From NCBI RefSeq assembly GCF_964019385.1, contig NC_088646.1:8970571-9034570 (forward strand): a DNA stretch of 64,000 nucleotides, read 5' to 3'. The translations under genes were made by a program, and so were the position numbers. The DNA is from Sycon ciliatum. Taxonomy: Eukaryota; Porifera; Calcarea; Leucosolenida; Sycettidae. A model generated the notes under the pieces. The model was not told where the DNA came from. It made no database searches and saw nothing but the letters and a program-made list of their open reading frames with translations. Each line of letters opens with the position of its first letter. Position 1 is the first letter of the stretch. Shown one piece after another: positions 11,100 to 22,512 of the stretch.

Positions 11100-13021
11100 C
11101 TAGCGTGCAGAGCAAGTGGCATCTGAGCCAAACTTACACTGGCGCAACACCTTATGCTTCAAGTCCTCGTTCTTAATACAGAAGCTCTCCCACTCCTTCT
11201 CCAGATCCTGTGCAGCTCCATATCCACCCACGTAACCGTTGAGACGACAAGCACGAGAAGACTCGATGAGCTCCCTATTGGTTTTGATGCCCAGCGCTGA
11301 TACGATAGCAGGATGCTTCTGCAGCAGATACTTTTGGTGATAGCTGAACACAAACAACGAAAGAATACACACAACACATGAAGATAACAATGCCGGTAGA
11401 AATTATTGCATGGTAAGCTGAGGGCGCCAACTACGCACAATTGGTCGGAGTTCACCGAGCGCAGCTGTACATTAGGCTCTAGAATACAGAGTGTAGAGTG
11501 TAGTTATGTAATTAGCAATCTGTGTGTCACCTGTGCAACCATGCATGGTGCATTCCAACTGCACAAGCCTTCCGGCAGATGATTCGGAATTCGTGGAGAG
11601 GATCAACGTGCGGTTCATGCGCCGTCACGTCGACCGTGAGCTCCGCATCCATCTCCAGACGTCGGACACCACGGGCGCTAAAGCTGTAGCCACGCTAGGC
11701 CGTCCAGAAGCCGCACAAGCCCACCGGCGGTTAAAAGACGACTTGGTGTGTTCATTGAGCGGATTAATGTACATTTAAAAAATGCTAAAGAACCCAACAG
11801 GCCCTGCGTTTAGCATACCGGTACATGTAACTTACTCTTCAGCGTCATAGAACACTGTGGACGAGGCTGCAGCAATGACGGTAGCAATCGGTTTCTTCTC
11901 TTTCTTCTGATGGGCGGCCTTGGATTCCTCGGCCAGGGTCTTCTGGTGGCTGCTGTGGTACCAGATAGCCGACATGTATTGCCGGGACATTCGGCTTGTG
12001 CAGCTGTGATTGTTCCAGAAGAAGTCCAGCAGCTCGCTGTACGTCGTCTCTTCTGTGTTGAAGATAATCTCCACAGCTTCTGTGTGATCACCACTGACAT
12101 CATTGATGTGCATTGAAGGGCAAGAAGAAGAGAGCAAGAACATAAAATGCAACGTAAGGACCATGGGCATGGTTATGTTTACAGGCTTCATCAAAAACGT
12201 ACAGCGGCAAATCGCTCGACATGCTACTTGTCTCTGCATCATCCCCAAAACAAAGACTGCAATTGAGTCTTGAAGCTTTGAATATTCAAAATTACTTGTG
12301 CGAATGGATTAGTAGCTCCAACTCCAAGAGTGCGGATGGCTTCAAGCAAGAACCAAAACATGTTACGCATACAGGCACATGCAAAGGCAAAATTTTCAGG
12401 AGCCAACCATTCAGTCACAGGACACTTCTGTTAGCAGTACTTCCCCTTGTTTAGCACCATAACAAATAAGTACTACTAGGAACATGAAACAACACACAGC
12501 CTCAAGAATCGCACCATGCCTTTTTTTTCATGCCACTGCAAAGTACACCGGTGATTCGGAAAAGTCAAGTCATTGCAGCCGTGGCTATAATAATAATGCC
12601 TTGTTTCTTTCATGCAGCGCAGCACACAGGGAATAGAAGGCTGCCTTGGAGGACGAACCGAAAGTACTTACAGGCTATGGTAGGTCGGATTTTTCTTCTG
12701 ACCTCCTGTGAAACCAACCCTGGTTTTCACAACTCCCGGGGCACAGCCGACCTGTGCCTCGGGAAACCAAAATCAGCTCATGGCGAAAGTGGCAGTTTCG
12801 AACTGCTGCGGCTCAGAGTCGGTGGATGCAGTCGACTTCTTGTCCATTTCCGCTGCTGTTTCTGGTCTGCTTTTCGCACTGCCACTACCCGTGATCCTTC
12901 TGAGGATAGAAGACATCTCTGCAACAGACTCAGTGGCCCCTGTGCCTGTAGCCGCACGACTCCGTACAACGACTGGCACGTGCTGTAGCGATCCACGCAA
13001 GAATTTTTGAAACAAAGGCAT
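11100..13021 (-). CDS. msrA: Selenoprotein methionine sulfoxide reductase A (UGA-encoded Sec)
   Basis: Reduces methionine-S-sulfoxide in proteins. Three exons: 12672-13021, 11836-12093 and 11100-11343 (852 nt, 283 residues counting Sec). Around the catalytic site the frame reads ATFAMS-UGA-FWFPEA, where the family has GCFWG; UGA (12775-12773) replaces the Cys codon. After it come GVVKTRVGFTGGQKKNPTY, GDHTEAVEI, FFWNNH, QYMSAIW and AEDYHQKYL, all MsrA landmarks, and the exon junctions restore HSLGDHTE and AEDYHQKY. C-terminal cysteines (SSRACRLNGYVGGYG and QCKFGSDATC) may act as resolving residues. The 80-residue N-terminal extension is Arg-rich early, so mitochondrial targeting is possible. 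Sec-containing MsrA is known from algae and reported in some invertebrates; vertebrates use Cys. Confidence 0.92.
12773..12775 (-). other. In-frame UGA read as selenocysteine (codon 83)
   Basis: The only in-frame stop between the MsrA start and its TAG at 11102-11100. It stands exactly where the family has its catalytic Cys, and coding similarity continues for 200 residues past it. An ordinary nonsense mutation would hardly fall on this codon in a gene that also has a SECIS. Confidence 0.92.
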
Positions 13022-13682
13022 AAAATAGAAGCACTTGCTCCTGAGCTGACGACTGTGTTGTCGTTGTTCTGAACTGGAGAAGACTACGGTTGGTGCGGCG
13101 CCTGCACATGCACTGCCCCGATCTCCTTCGGGGTTCGATCTTTGATGGTTCGTACAGCTCTCGATTGTTTCGAAGAGGCTTTATATATATTACTATTCTG
13201 TGTAGGCACATTTCCAAAACTACTGTGTGGTGTACGGTGACGCTGTACGGTGACGCTGTAGTACAGTGTTGGCCCGTAGATCTTATCTACGTACATACAA
13301 CAGTGAATTATTTTTCGAAGTACCACTTGAAGTTTTTAGAGCTATTTTGCTGGGCATGCCTTCCAGAAGCATCAAGCGACAGCAGAGAAAGTCAAGAGTC
13401 ACTTCTTTTGTCAAGACGGGACCAACGACGTCGACTCGGACATGACTGGTGTCAGCGTAGCTTGACACCCACTCTCCAGTCTGTGATCCAGGCCGCTACT
13501 CAGTCTTTAGTTTAGACGAGGGGGACTCACGAGCTGCAACTGCAAGCTAGGGCGAACACTGCCCACTGGATCATGGACATGGAGCGTCTCTGTTTGCACA
13601 GTACGGTCAGTACTCAGTAGTCTGCTGCTGTAGCTGCGGGACTATTTTAGTTGTGCACCGTCATCAAGGTCAGCGTGTAGCC
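13022..13682. other. MsrA upstream region, no gene recognised
   Basis: This lies between the MsrA start codon and the palindromic TTAA elements, so the MsrA promoter should be here. A CGCTGTACGGTGACGCTGTA direct repeat occurs near 13238-13260. No other coding signal was supported. Confidence 0.4.
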
Positions 13683-13686
13683 TTAA

Positions 13687-14547
13687 AGGGGAAGTATACC
13701 CTAAAATCAAATTTTCACCAGTTGTAGTCTTCTGGGTGCTGAGTCGAATGGTCTTGGTCCGAGGAAGCTGCGACGCTCCCTTCCTACTTGAATCCCAATC
13801 GAACTCGCGCACTTCCACCGAAACTGGGTGACTGCGCCCTACTAGATGGGGATTTGTATGCAAAATGTCACTAAAAGCGCCATTTCGTTCTTATAAAAGC
13901 ACGGATGACCGCGATTGGCCCATATGTTGTAGTCTTTTGGACGCTGAGTCGACTGGTTTTGGTCCGAAAAGGCTGCGATGCAGCGTTCCTCCTTTATTCC
14001 CAATCGAACATGGTTGAACAAGCGGTCACGTGCTCCTGGGTGCCCAAATCACCTGGTCACCGCGCCAGCAGGCGACAACTTTCACACCAAGGTTCAACTC
14101 GAGTTCAACTCGAGTGACAGGACTGCACCCAAAAAAGGTCAAACAGTTTAGTAAGTTGTACCCTGCAGGCACGGTGACCAGGTGACTGGTGTACGCAGGA
14201 GCACGTGACCGCTTCTTCAACCATGTTCGATTGGGAATAAAGGAGGAACGCTGCATCGCAGCCTTTTCGGACCAAAACCAGTCGACTCAGCGTCCAAAAG
14301 ACTACAACATATGGGCCAATCGCGGTCATCCGTGCTTTTATAAGAACGAAATGGCGCTTTTAGTGACATTTTGCATACAAATCCCCATCTAGTAGGGCGC
14401 AGTCACCCAGTTTCGGTGGAAGTGCGCGAGTTCGATTGGGATTCAAGTAGGAAGGGAGCGTCGCAGCTTCCTCGGACCACGACAATTCGACTCAGCACCC
14501 AGAAGACTACAACTGGTGAAAATTTGATTTTAGGGTATACTTCCCCT
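13687..14547. mobile_element. 861-bp palindromic TTAA element, copy A
   Basis: Flanked by TTAA at 13683-13686 and 14548-14551. Ends are AGGGGAAGTATACCC / GGGTATACTTCCCCT. The inverted arms extend about 350 bp to a non-palindromic centre near 14030-14200. TTAA target sites occur in Kolobok and piggyBac superfamilies; the superfamily cannot be decided without a transposase. It has no coding capacity of its own; short open frames repeat in both arms. Confidence 0.85.
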
Positions 14548-14551
14548 TTAA

Positions 14552-15412
14552 AGGGGAAGTATACCCTAAAATCAAATTTTCACCAGTTGTAGTCTTCGGG
14601 GTGCTGAGTCGAATGGTCTTGGTCCGAGGAAGCTGCGACGCTCCTTTCCTACTTGAATCCCAATCGAACTCGCGCACTTCCACCGAAACTGGGTGACTGC
14701 GCCCTACTAGATGGGGATTTGTATGCAAAATGCCACTAAAAGCGCCATTTCGTTCTTATAAAAGCACGGATGACCGCGATTGGCCCATATGTTGTAGTCT
14801 TTTGGACGCTGAGTCGACTAGTTTTGGTCCGAAAAGGCTGCGATGCAGCGCTCCTCCTTTATTCCCAATCGAACATGGTTGAACAAGCGGTCACGTGCTC
14901 CTGCGTACACCAGTCACCTGGTCACCGTGCCTGCAGGGTACAACTTACTAGCCTGTTTGACCTTTTTTGGGTGCAGTCCTGTCACTCGAGTTGAACTCGA
15001 GTTGAACCTTGGTGTGAAAGTTGTCGCCTGCTGGCGCGGTGACCAGGTGATTTGGGCACCCAGGAGCACGTGACCGCTTGTTCAACCATGTTCGATTGGG
15101 AATAAAGGAGGAACGCTGCATCGCAGCCTTTTCGGACCAAAACCAGTCGACTCAGCGTCCAAAAGACTACAACATATGGGCCAATCGCGGTCATCCGTGC
15201 TTTTATAAGAACGAAATGGCGCTTTTAGTGACATTTTGCATACAAATCCCCATCTAGTAGGGCGCAGTCACCCAGTTTCGGTGGAAGTGCGCGAGTTCGA
15301 TTGGGATTCAAGTAGGAAGGGAGCGTCGCAGCTTCCTCGGACCAAGACCATTCGACTCAGCACCCCGAAGACTACAACTGGTGAAAATTTGATTTTAGGG
15401 TATACTTCCCCT
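14552..15412. mobile_element. 861-bp palindromic TTAA element, copy B (inverted)
   Basis: The same length and ends as copy A, sharing the central TTAA (14548-14551) and ending at TTAA 15413-15416. Its asymmetric centre is the reverse complement of that of copy A, so the two are head-to-head. Only scattered base differences are seen. Confidence 0.85.
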
Positions 15413-15583
15413 TTAAACATGAAACACAAGAGTCAAGACAAGAGTCAAAGATTGAAAGATACGGGCCATTATGTTGTGTACTTCAGTATACTAAAATGCA
15501 GTAGATGACCGAAGGAAAGGAGTCAAATACATGTACAACGTAACATAGTATGCAGTCAATATTTGACCCATTGTCTGCTCCAG

Positions 15584-15775
15584 GCCAGACCCTGTTGGGG
15601 GGGGGGGGGGGGAGGACCGCTTGGAAAAAGAACACCGGGTCCAGGTGACCCAGTTGGGAATACGATCAGAGAGCCATAACATGTTTACAATTGCTCTGAC
15701 CCGGACCACCCCGGTTGCAATAGTTGTGCCAGGTACACGTGTACCAGGTTGGTTTGAAATCCTAGAGCAGACACT
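15584..15775. repeat. Dispersed repeat with G tract, similar to 22553-22686
   Basis: A run of G is followed by a degenerate segment holding GCCAGGTACACGTGTACC and AGAGCAGACACTG. The same order of motifs occurs near 22553-22686 next to a C tract. Class unknown. Confidence 0.45.
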
Positions 15776-15788
15776 GTGACCGCTTAGT

Positions 15789-16285
15789 TACCGTAGTAAC
15801 GCACATTATAGGCATGTGCGCGTGTATTCGGATACAAGCGCACTCTCACCAAGAGTACATGAAAACCAGAGTGTGCAGCTTGGGGCCTTCTCTGCTATGG
15901 GTGTCTGTCACGGCGAAATTCCGTGATTACATCATTTTGGTGCAGATCTGAGGCGGGAAATGGCGTAGTGCGTACAACTGAGCTGCAGTTGTGCAGAAAG
16001 AGACCTGCTTGAATCCTGTTTGTACGCACTACATCACTAAAATGATGTAATCACGGAATTTTGCCGTGACAGCAACCCATCCGAGCTGCACACTCTGGTT
16101 TTCATGTACTCTTGCTCTCACTTATAAGCGCATGCTCTTATAGGCGAAGCACTACCTAAATTATCACTTTGACACAATCACGGATAAAAGTCTGCGTACA
16201 GCATACAGGAACCATGAAATACACTACAAGACCTAGTCAAAATTCACTTTTAAGCGCATGTGCTTATATGTGCGTTATTACGGTA
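15789..16285. mobile_element. TACCGT-type MITE, split by another MITE
   Basis: Inverted ends TACCGTAGTAACGCACAT and ATGTGCGTTATTACGGTA. Internal iterations read CTTATAAGCGCATG. The CAAGAGTACAT-family element at 15850-16114 is inserted inside, so this one is older. Probable TA target duplication. Confidence 0.7.
15850..16114. mobile_element. 265-bp MITE, CAAGAGTACAT family, 7-bp target duplication
   Basis: CAAGAGTACATGAAAACCAG ends, inverted. Target duplication CTCTCAC at 15843-15849 and 16115-16121. Closely related to 8622-8887 but with its centre in the other orientation. Confidence 0.9.
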
Positions 16286-16622
16286 TCAGGGAAATCAGTG
16301 GGGTGAAATACTAAGAAGGCGATAACATTTAGAGAAGACGATCACAACGAGAAGACGACCATAAATAGATCATAGACCTCATAGTCGGTCTATGCATGCT
16401 TTATAGACGGCGACAACATACTAGTGCGGTAAAGTACAATGCTGCTCAATGAAATCCCATCTTGTGAGTCAAGTTTGCATCCTGCACTATAATTGTAGTA
16501 CAGTGCCATGAGTATTAGTTTCCAAGTTCTTTACAAGATTGGTGAAAGCTAGATGTCTTGAAGGAAGTGAAGAAGCAGGTGGTTTATATAGGATTAAGAG
16601 AATAATAGAAGACTATGCAAGG

Positions 16623-17040
16623 TACCGTATTTTCCCCAATAAATGTACAGTCAGTGCTTTTATTTTTTCAAAGGTGGTCAGACCTGTACTACTATAGGAG
16701 ACTGTACTAGCATTGGAGACGTGTACTTTTATTGTTTCTGAGAAGATTTATTGCCTGGGTTGGGTGGCAAACAACTAGAGATAATGATGCTGTAAGGCTG
16801 TAAATACACCCAACCATGGTAAGAATCAGTGTACAAAGACACGAAGATGATGAACGGGTAAGAAAAACGAAGTAAGGTGGACCCTAATATCTGTACCCCA
16901 CTAATGCCCATCACATCATTCCGCCATGTACTATTATTAGAGACATGTCCTTTTATATTTTCGATCCTCACCCAACATGTACTACAATTGGGGACGTACT
17001 AGTAATGGAGACGGGTACGTTTAATGGGGAAAATACGGTA
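16623..17040. mobile_element. TACCGTATTTTCCCC MITE
   Basis: Inverted ends TACCGTATTTTCCCCAATAA and its near complement ending AATACGGTA. The inside repeats GGAGAC / GTACTTTTATT-like units in both orientations. Non-coding, 418 bp. Confidence 0.7.
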
Positions 17041-17249
17041 GTTTGTTGTTACCTTAGTTATTTGACGTTTGGAACTTAGGAGAGATGAGCGAAGACTACC
17101 TAAGTTCTACCATAGTGTTGTGTGTGCGAGAAATGCCTTACATTAAAATGTGGATTGGAGCTACGATGGGCAGATATTACACATCATCATGGTTAGTTGA
17201 GGAATATTTATGTGATGCAGGTACTATGAGAGTCAGGTGAAATAGCGTT

Positions 17250-17645
17250 TAATAATAATAATAATTCGCGGGATTCGCGTTGGCATCGCTTGAATGTTCA
17301 GAAACACACAAACTAGCCTTCGCTTCCGCAGGCCACCACTATGCCTATGCCTTGCACACCTTAGTGGCGAATGCAGACCTCACAAGTGAGTCAGCGGAGA
17401 GTAGGTGAGTCTCTCAACCAATCGGGCGTGTAACGGCCCATAACCCTGTAAACTGCATCCTTGTTACCCTCACTCCGAGCTGTGAGTACCCAGTTGACCG
17501 TGGGTGTCGGCGCAGTTCACCACGCATAAAAAGTCTTTACTCACGTAAAAAGTCTTTACACGCTCCCTGCTACCAGCGCGGGTCTCGAACTCGGGACCTC
17601 ATGATTCGCAGGCAAGCCTGCAAACCAATCGGCCATATGCGTTGG
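17250..17645 (-). repeat. tRNA-derived SINE with (ATT)n tail
   Basis: Read on the minus strand, the 5' end has a pol III A-box-like TGGCCGATTGG (17635 downward) and a B box GTTCGAGACC (near 17590), spaced as in a tRNA gene, then a 300-bp body and a tail of ATT repeats (17252-17266). The tRNA part is too degenerate to be a working tRNA. Confidence 0.6.
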
Positions 17646-18184
17646 TCTGCGTTTGTGGTGAGGAAATCAGGAGGTGATAGTATGTGTGCGTGCAAACGAA
17701 TTTGTGTGTGTTTACAACTTCACTGGATCCTTGAGGGTAGCGGTGTTCCTAGTTTTTAACATGTCAACCCGGCTAGCCCGTAAACGCGCACGCTTTGGGT
17801 TTGCGTAGATGCCCACTGCCAACCGGGCCAGGTTGAAGACCAGCCAGAGCCGGAGTGTGTGTGTGTGTGTGTGTGAGTGCGTGTGTGTGTAGCTTTCCAG
17901 TTGAAGACTTCAATGGCATCGCCCGGGACAGGGAGAAATAGGGTCTGAGGTGCCGTGACGGAGTTGAGCACATCGTCAACAACAGGACTCAACCGGTAAC
18001 GAAGCCGTTCCAATGCCCGGTATGCCACCGTTGTTTTCGTCGATGGCAGGATGAGAGTTGCCACAAATGTAACGCGACAAGACACTCCCGCCGAGCGCCC
18101 TGATGGACAGCACAAATCCGAGTCTGCCCCTTTGGGGGTCACATAGCCGGACACGGCAGTGGTACATGTACAAGGAAAGAAGGA

Positions 18185-18249
<65 letters not shown>
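18185..18249. repeat. (TG)n microsatellite
   Basis: About 32 uninterrupted TG units. A shorter TG tract is at 17856-17890. Open frames across it are artefacts of the repeat. Confidence 0.95.
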
Positions 18250-18252
<3 letters not shown>

Positions 18253-18812
18253 CCAGACCAGTCAACTAGCCCAGGCTGGAGTTGTGCATAGAGTCAGGGG
18301 CTTGATGAGGTAACATAAACATGGGCAGCTGGAAAGCGAGTCGACGTGCACGTCGCTCCCATGTTGGCCCATTCCTGTTCCCCTTTCGACATGGCTAATG
18401 TATGCACACTTTGCATTATAGTATTTATACTTCGAAGTAATACATAATTATACATATACATGTATATGGTACTGGTCTGGGCTACGCTTTGGGTCAGCAT
18501 TTCAAAGCTGCACTTGCGCGTTGCATGGCCCACGGATCACTTAGAACTTCCGGATCTGCTTTTGAAACACGCGTTGTTTTGGGTGGTAAATTATGGTCTC
18601 AATCATGTCATCTTCCTTGATGCTTTGACTCCCTATTAGAAAGATTCTGCGTCACGTGGAGCGTACCGCAATAACGCACAGAGTCTGGGTTGGAGTGTAC
18701 GGTTTCATGTGTTTGGGGTCCAGATTTCTACGTGGAGAGGAGGTTCTAGTGGTGGCATATGCAAAGAAACCGTGTACAGATCTGCTGTGTATCCTCAAAT
18801 TAGCGAGAAAAC

Positions 18813-18847
18813 CAGGGAGTAGTAAATACCATATTTACTACTCCCTG
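18813..18847. mobile_element. 35-bp miniature hAT-like insertion
   Basis: CAGGGAGTAGTAAATA, a 3-base spacer, and the inverted copy. Target duplication GAGAAAAC (18805-18812 and 18848-18855), 8 bp as in hAT. The whole element is two terminal repeats. Confidence 0.85.
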
Positions 18848-18939
18848 GAGAAAACTGGTGAACGTAGAGCAGGACACAGATATCTCATGTGTCATGGAAA
18901 TGCGAAGAGTGATCGGGGCATTCTTGATGTCCCATTCCC

Positions 18940-19188
18940 ATAACATGAGCAGAACGTCTCTACTGTCTTAAAAGCGGAAACATTCGGGTGAGCTTTCACA
19001 AACAAATTCAGACTGGATACGATGAGATCATTTGACTTGCTGCAGACCACAGTTATCACCGGCAGTGCAGGCAATACGCAATAGTTTGGGTGGCAGCGGT
19101 TCTCTACAGCATCTCTTGCTTTGATAAGAGGCTTAGAGCATTCCAGTTCTGCATGAAGATGCCTGCATTCAACTGGCCCGCAGCTGTG
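18940..19188 (-). other. Possible unassigned exon
   Basis: On the minus strand an AG acceptor (CTCTTGCACAG) precedes about 80 codons of open frame with varied, protein-like composition (for example CHPNYCVLPALPVITVVCSKS). I do not recognise a family, and no flanking exon was found. It could be a remnant or chance. Confidence 0.2.
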
Positions 19189-20198
19189 CAAGAGATATAA
19201 TAATAATTGTAGTCAGATGGTGCATCCACTGACATCGAGACCACTGTTTTGCAAGATATGATTGTCTCGTTGAGTCATAGTACACAATCCAGTAGGTTGA
19301 TAGCTGTGTACAAATTTACACACAATGTACAATGTACATGTGGTCTTTCATCCTAACTTTCTCATAACTATCTCAGTATCCGAGCCAGCATGTTATGCAA
19401 CTATCAAGGGAACATCTTCATCGTGCTCGCATGGGGATTTACATGTACTGACGTGGGACAGCTACAGCCAAGACACTGGATGGGTGACAACGACGGGTTC
19501 AACTACAATAAATTACCAAGCATATAACAAGAATAGAATGTCACATGACATAGAGATACCAAGCAGCATCCACACGCTGGACTGCCGCACAGTGTAGTCA
19601 CTGTGAATGGCTGCCTATGGCTGTGAGTGAATTCCACAACCCGAAAAGTACTGCTGTAGTGGTGGAATACCAGGAGCCACGAGATGACAAGGCGAGTGGC
19701 AATGCCACATGTTCTCTTCCCCTTCCCCTGAAGACATTAGAAGATCAGCTTGTCTTGCTTTGAGACTTTTGAAAAGACCGCAGGCCAATCAGCATCCACA
19801 GAATGGAAAACCCTACACAGCACGGAGCAAGAAAGAAAGTAGGGAAAAAATCAAGCAATCACTCCAGCAGCGAAACGTTATTGCGCAAGAATGAACAAGA
19901 AACAACTATAGCAGTACAGGAGATCGTAAACTACCTTCTGTGCCCTTGTAGGCCGGCCCAAATGACATGCCGGTACGTACTTAAAGTAGTAATCACCATA
20001 CAAGTCTGCCACCATACGCTACTCTGAAGTAGAAATAGTGAAACATGTTCAGTGAAATATGAAGCGGTACACGAGGCTACTAGTACATGTACACGGCACA
20101 AGGACACCCAATCGAGCTGTGGATCATGCATTTTCACCTATACCTTACTCGAATCACACAGGTCTAGACACCAAGCTAATCACAATGGTCCTAGTTAC

Positions 20199-21565
20199 CT
20201 GACACTAGGAGAGGTGCGACAGTACCAAAGTTCACATCAGCTGTTTTGTACACAGCCAGCTCAGTAGAGAAGTGACCAAACGCCAAGATGTACGAATAAA
20301 GGGTAGCGTTGTATAGGCTGGAGCAAACAGGAATCACACAAAACCTGCTGTCAGGCAAGTCACGTCGTCATAGTCAAAGATTCATGGCATGCAGAAACAG
20401 GGACATCTCTATACTGTACTTTACATTAGTACTGCTAGTACGTACTACAGCAGGACCGCCGGAAGCAGTAACTGTTTTTGATTGGTCCGGTAGTATTGTG
20501 GCCTTTCATACAGTTTGTGTATGGATATGGTGGATACACATGCCCTCCACAGTAGTACACACTTGTTGTGGCCAACATGTTGGTCAGGTGATAACCTGAC
20601 CAACTGGACCGGTTCCGGCGGGCCTGTATACACCAGGGTTGCCCATGGATACAGAAAGGCTTTTTTTAAATTAATTCCATGCAAATTCACTACAAACCGC
20701 CGATATCCATTCATTCTTCCGTGGCATCTTTTCTGGTGAGAAATGGACGAAAATCTTCTGTGTAGTTTAGGGTGGATGACGGATGTGCCGTGTACTAAAA
20801 TAGTATGGAATCATCCACCAGGACATGCACATACACTAGTCAGTCACCATTGCAATCCGAACGTGAGTTGACACTTGTGGCTGAGCCTTACTGGTTGTTA
20901 TGGATGTTGTATGCACACCCCAGTCGCAGACCGCCCGCTAGTAGAATCCATGCACCAAATAGACGTGCTGTGAGCGGTGTAACTGCACAGAGGGACACAC
21001 AACACATGTATAGTACTGTTTTTTGACGCATACTGTGAAGTCGCTTCACAAGTAGAAATATCGACAGGCAACGGACCAACGGTTTTAAACAGTAATACTG
21101 TATATTCTCTATTATAAGCGCTGTGCTTAAATTTTTTCAACACCCCTCTACCCCGTGCTTATATTGGAGACCGCGCTTATATAGGAGACTGTGCTTATAT
21201 TTTTTCAACCAATACATCCATACAGAGCAAGAAGAGATACATGCTAGATATCATGCATGCAGCATTGATTTCCACCAAGACCGTGATAATAATAGAGACT
21301 GTGCTTATAATGTTTCGAAAGGTGCTCACAGTGTGCTAATACATTAGAGACTGCTAGTAATGGAGACCTGTGCTTATAATAGAGAAAGAGAATATACGGT
21401 ACGATCCTTACCTTGTTCTGGCTGTTGTGTGTAGATACGCTCAGCGAGGAATGTTGGACTGCCAAAGAAGCACTGCACGGCTTGCACATTGGCCATAACA
21501 CCAGTCACGGCGATCCATATGCGCATTGGAAGCTTCATGGCAGGATACACTTCAGCAGTGGGCAT
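20199..21565 (-). CDS. ERG28: ERG28 homologue, ER sterol-biosynthesis scaffold
   Basis: A small multi-pass ER protein that tethers sterol C-4 demethylation enzymes. Three exons on the minus strand: 21412-21565, 20892-20982 and 20199-20317, with GT/AG borders and consistent phases. The product has MRIWIAVTGVMANVQAVQCF, then TFLAERIYTQQPEQ, LTARLFGAWILLAGGLRLGC, YNIHNN, and YILAFGHFSTELAVYKTA followed by FGTVAPLLVS. These align by eye with human ERG28 (TFLYEKLYT, LQARTFGIWTLLSSVIRC, DIHNKTLY, LALGHFLSELFVYGTA, IGVLAPLMVA). The 3' end is uncertain: the best next acceptor (about 20031) gives a stop after one codon, leaving about 122 residues against 140 in human. A MITE sits in intron 1. Confidence 0.85.
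21096..21401. mobile_element. TAC(T/C)GTATATTCTC MITE in ERG28 intron 1
   Basis: Inverted ends TACTGTATATTCTCTATTAT and near complement ending ATATACGGTA. Inside, GTGCTTATA and GGAGAC units repeat in both orientations. It resembles 22741-23055 and 16623-17040. Confidence 0.7.
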
Positions 21566-22059
21566 GGTTGCATCAGCCAGGCTGTCCTAGTCACAAAACT
21601 AAATCGAACAGACACCATAGAACTAGGCTAGTACATGTACTACATGTGCCGCTGCATCATGGTGCATCATTGGAAAATCATTGGGAAATCATAAATATAT
21701 CAACCAAACAGGGGATATGGCATGATGAAAGGATAACACAGGAAGTTGAAAAAATTGTACACCATTGTGATCATCTCCTGTTGCTCACACAGGCAGACAT
21801 AGCTACTAAGTACAAGAGGAGGGTCAACTCGCCAGCAAGGGAGGCGTGGATTTATTAGGGTACAGCAGACTCACACAGCATACACTATAGTTTTGGTCGT
21901 TTCTCGTAGTTTCCATGTGAAAACTGAAAAGTGAGGCTACGGCAATGGTCACATTATCAGACCGATGCACACGCAGAATCCCAGGTCCGCTCTGGGAGTC
22001 ACAGAGCATACTCGGGCTCTTTGTGTGTGTTCATGTACATGTAGTCGGCGACTATCAAA

Positions 22060-22512
22060 AAATCCCGCCAGAGCGCCCCTACCTCCTCGACGCTTCAGGT
22101 GGGGAGGGGCGGATGGGCGAGTCCTACTTGCCGCCATTCAGTGCTACATGAAAAAGTACTCCCCCTACGAAAACTGTTCGTGCATCTCGTACACCGACCA
22201 AAACACCCTCTCTCTTTGTATTGGCCGGTGTTCTCACTGTGCTATGAGATGCTGTAATAAATAAATAAATAAATAATAAATAAGAGCCAGGAGTCGTACA
22301 GACCCGACAAAACGCAGGGTTTGTGCGATCCCTGGTCAAGAGGATGGGCACTGTTGCGTACATAATCATTTCCAACGGGGTTGAGCACGCGTCTGCAGTA
22401 CAGTACGGCATCACAGACTGCGACAGAGTCATACGAGGATACAATCAATCACGTCCCTGACAAGAAGTCAGGGAGGGGCGGATGGGACAGACGGGGCGCT
22501 CTGGCGGGATTT
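22060..22512. repeat. Unit bounded by 20-bp perfect inverted repeats
   Basis: AAATCCCGCCAGAGCGCCCC at 22060-22079 is inverted at 22493-22512. A direct repeat GGGAGGGGCGGATGGG occurs inside near both ends. It looks like a small DNA transposon, but no target duplication was defined. Confidence 0.5.

Noticed and set aside
11524-11778. 84-residue plus-strand frame in MsrA intron 2.
   Set aside because: No family resemblance and no splice or start support.
13642-15508. Repeated 70-90 residue frames (for example starting MHTNPHLVGRSHPVS) on both strands.
   Set aside because: They repeat because the DNA is palindromic and duplicated; no domain and no codon evidence for translation.
20574-20606. 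TTGGTCAGGT-gata-ACCTGACCAA palindrome.
   Set aside because: It looks like the micro-insertions, but no flanking duplication or second copy was found in the window.
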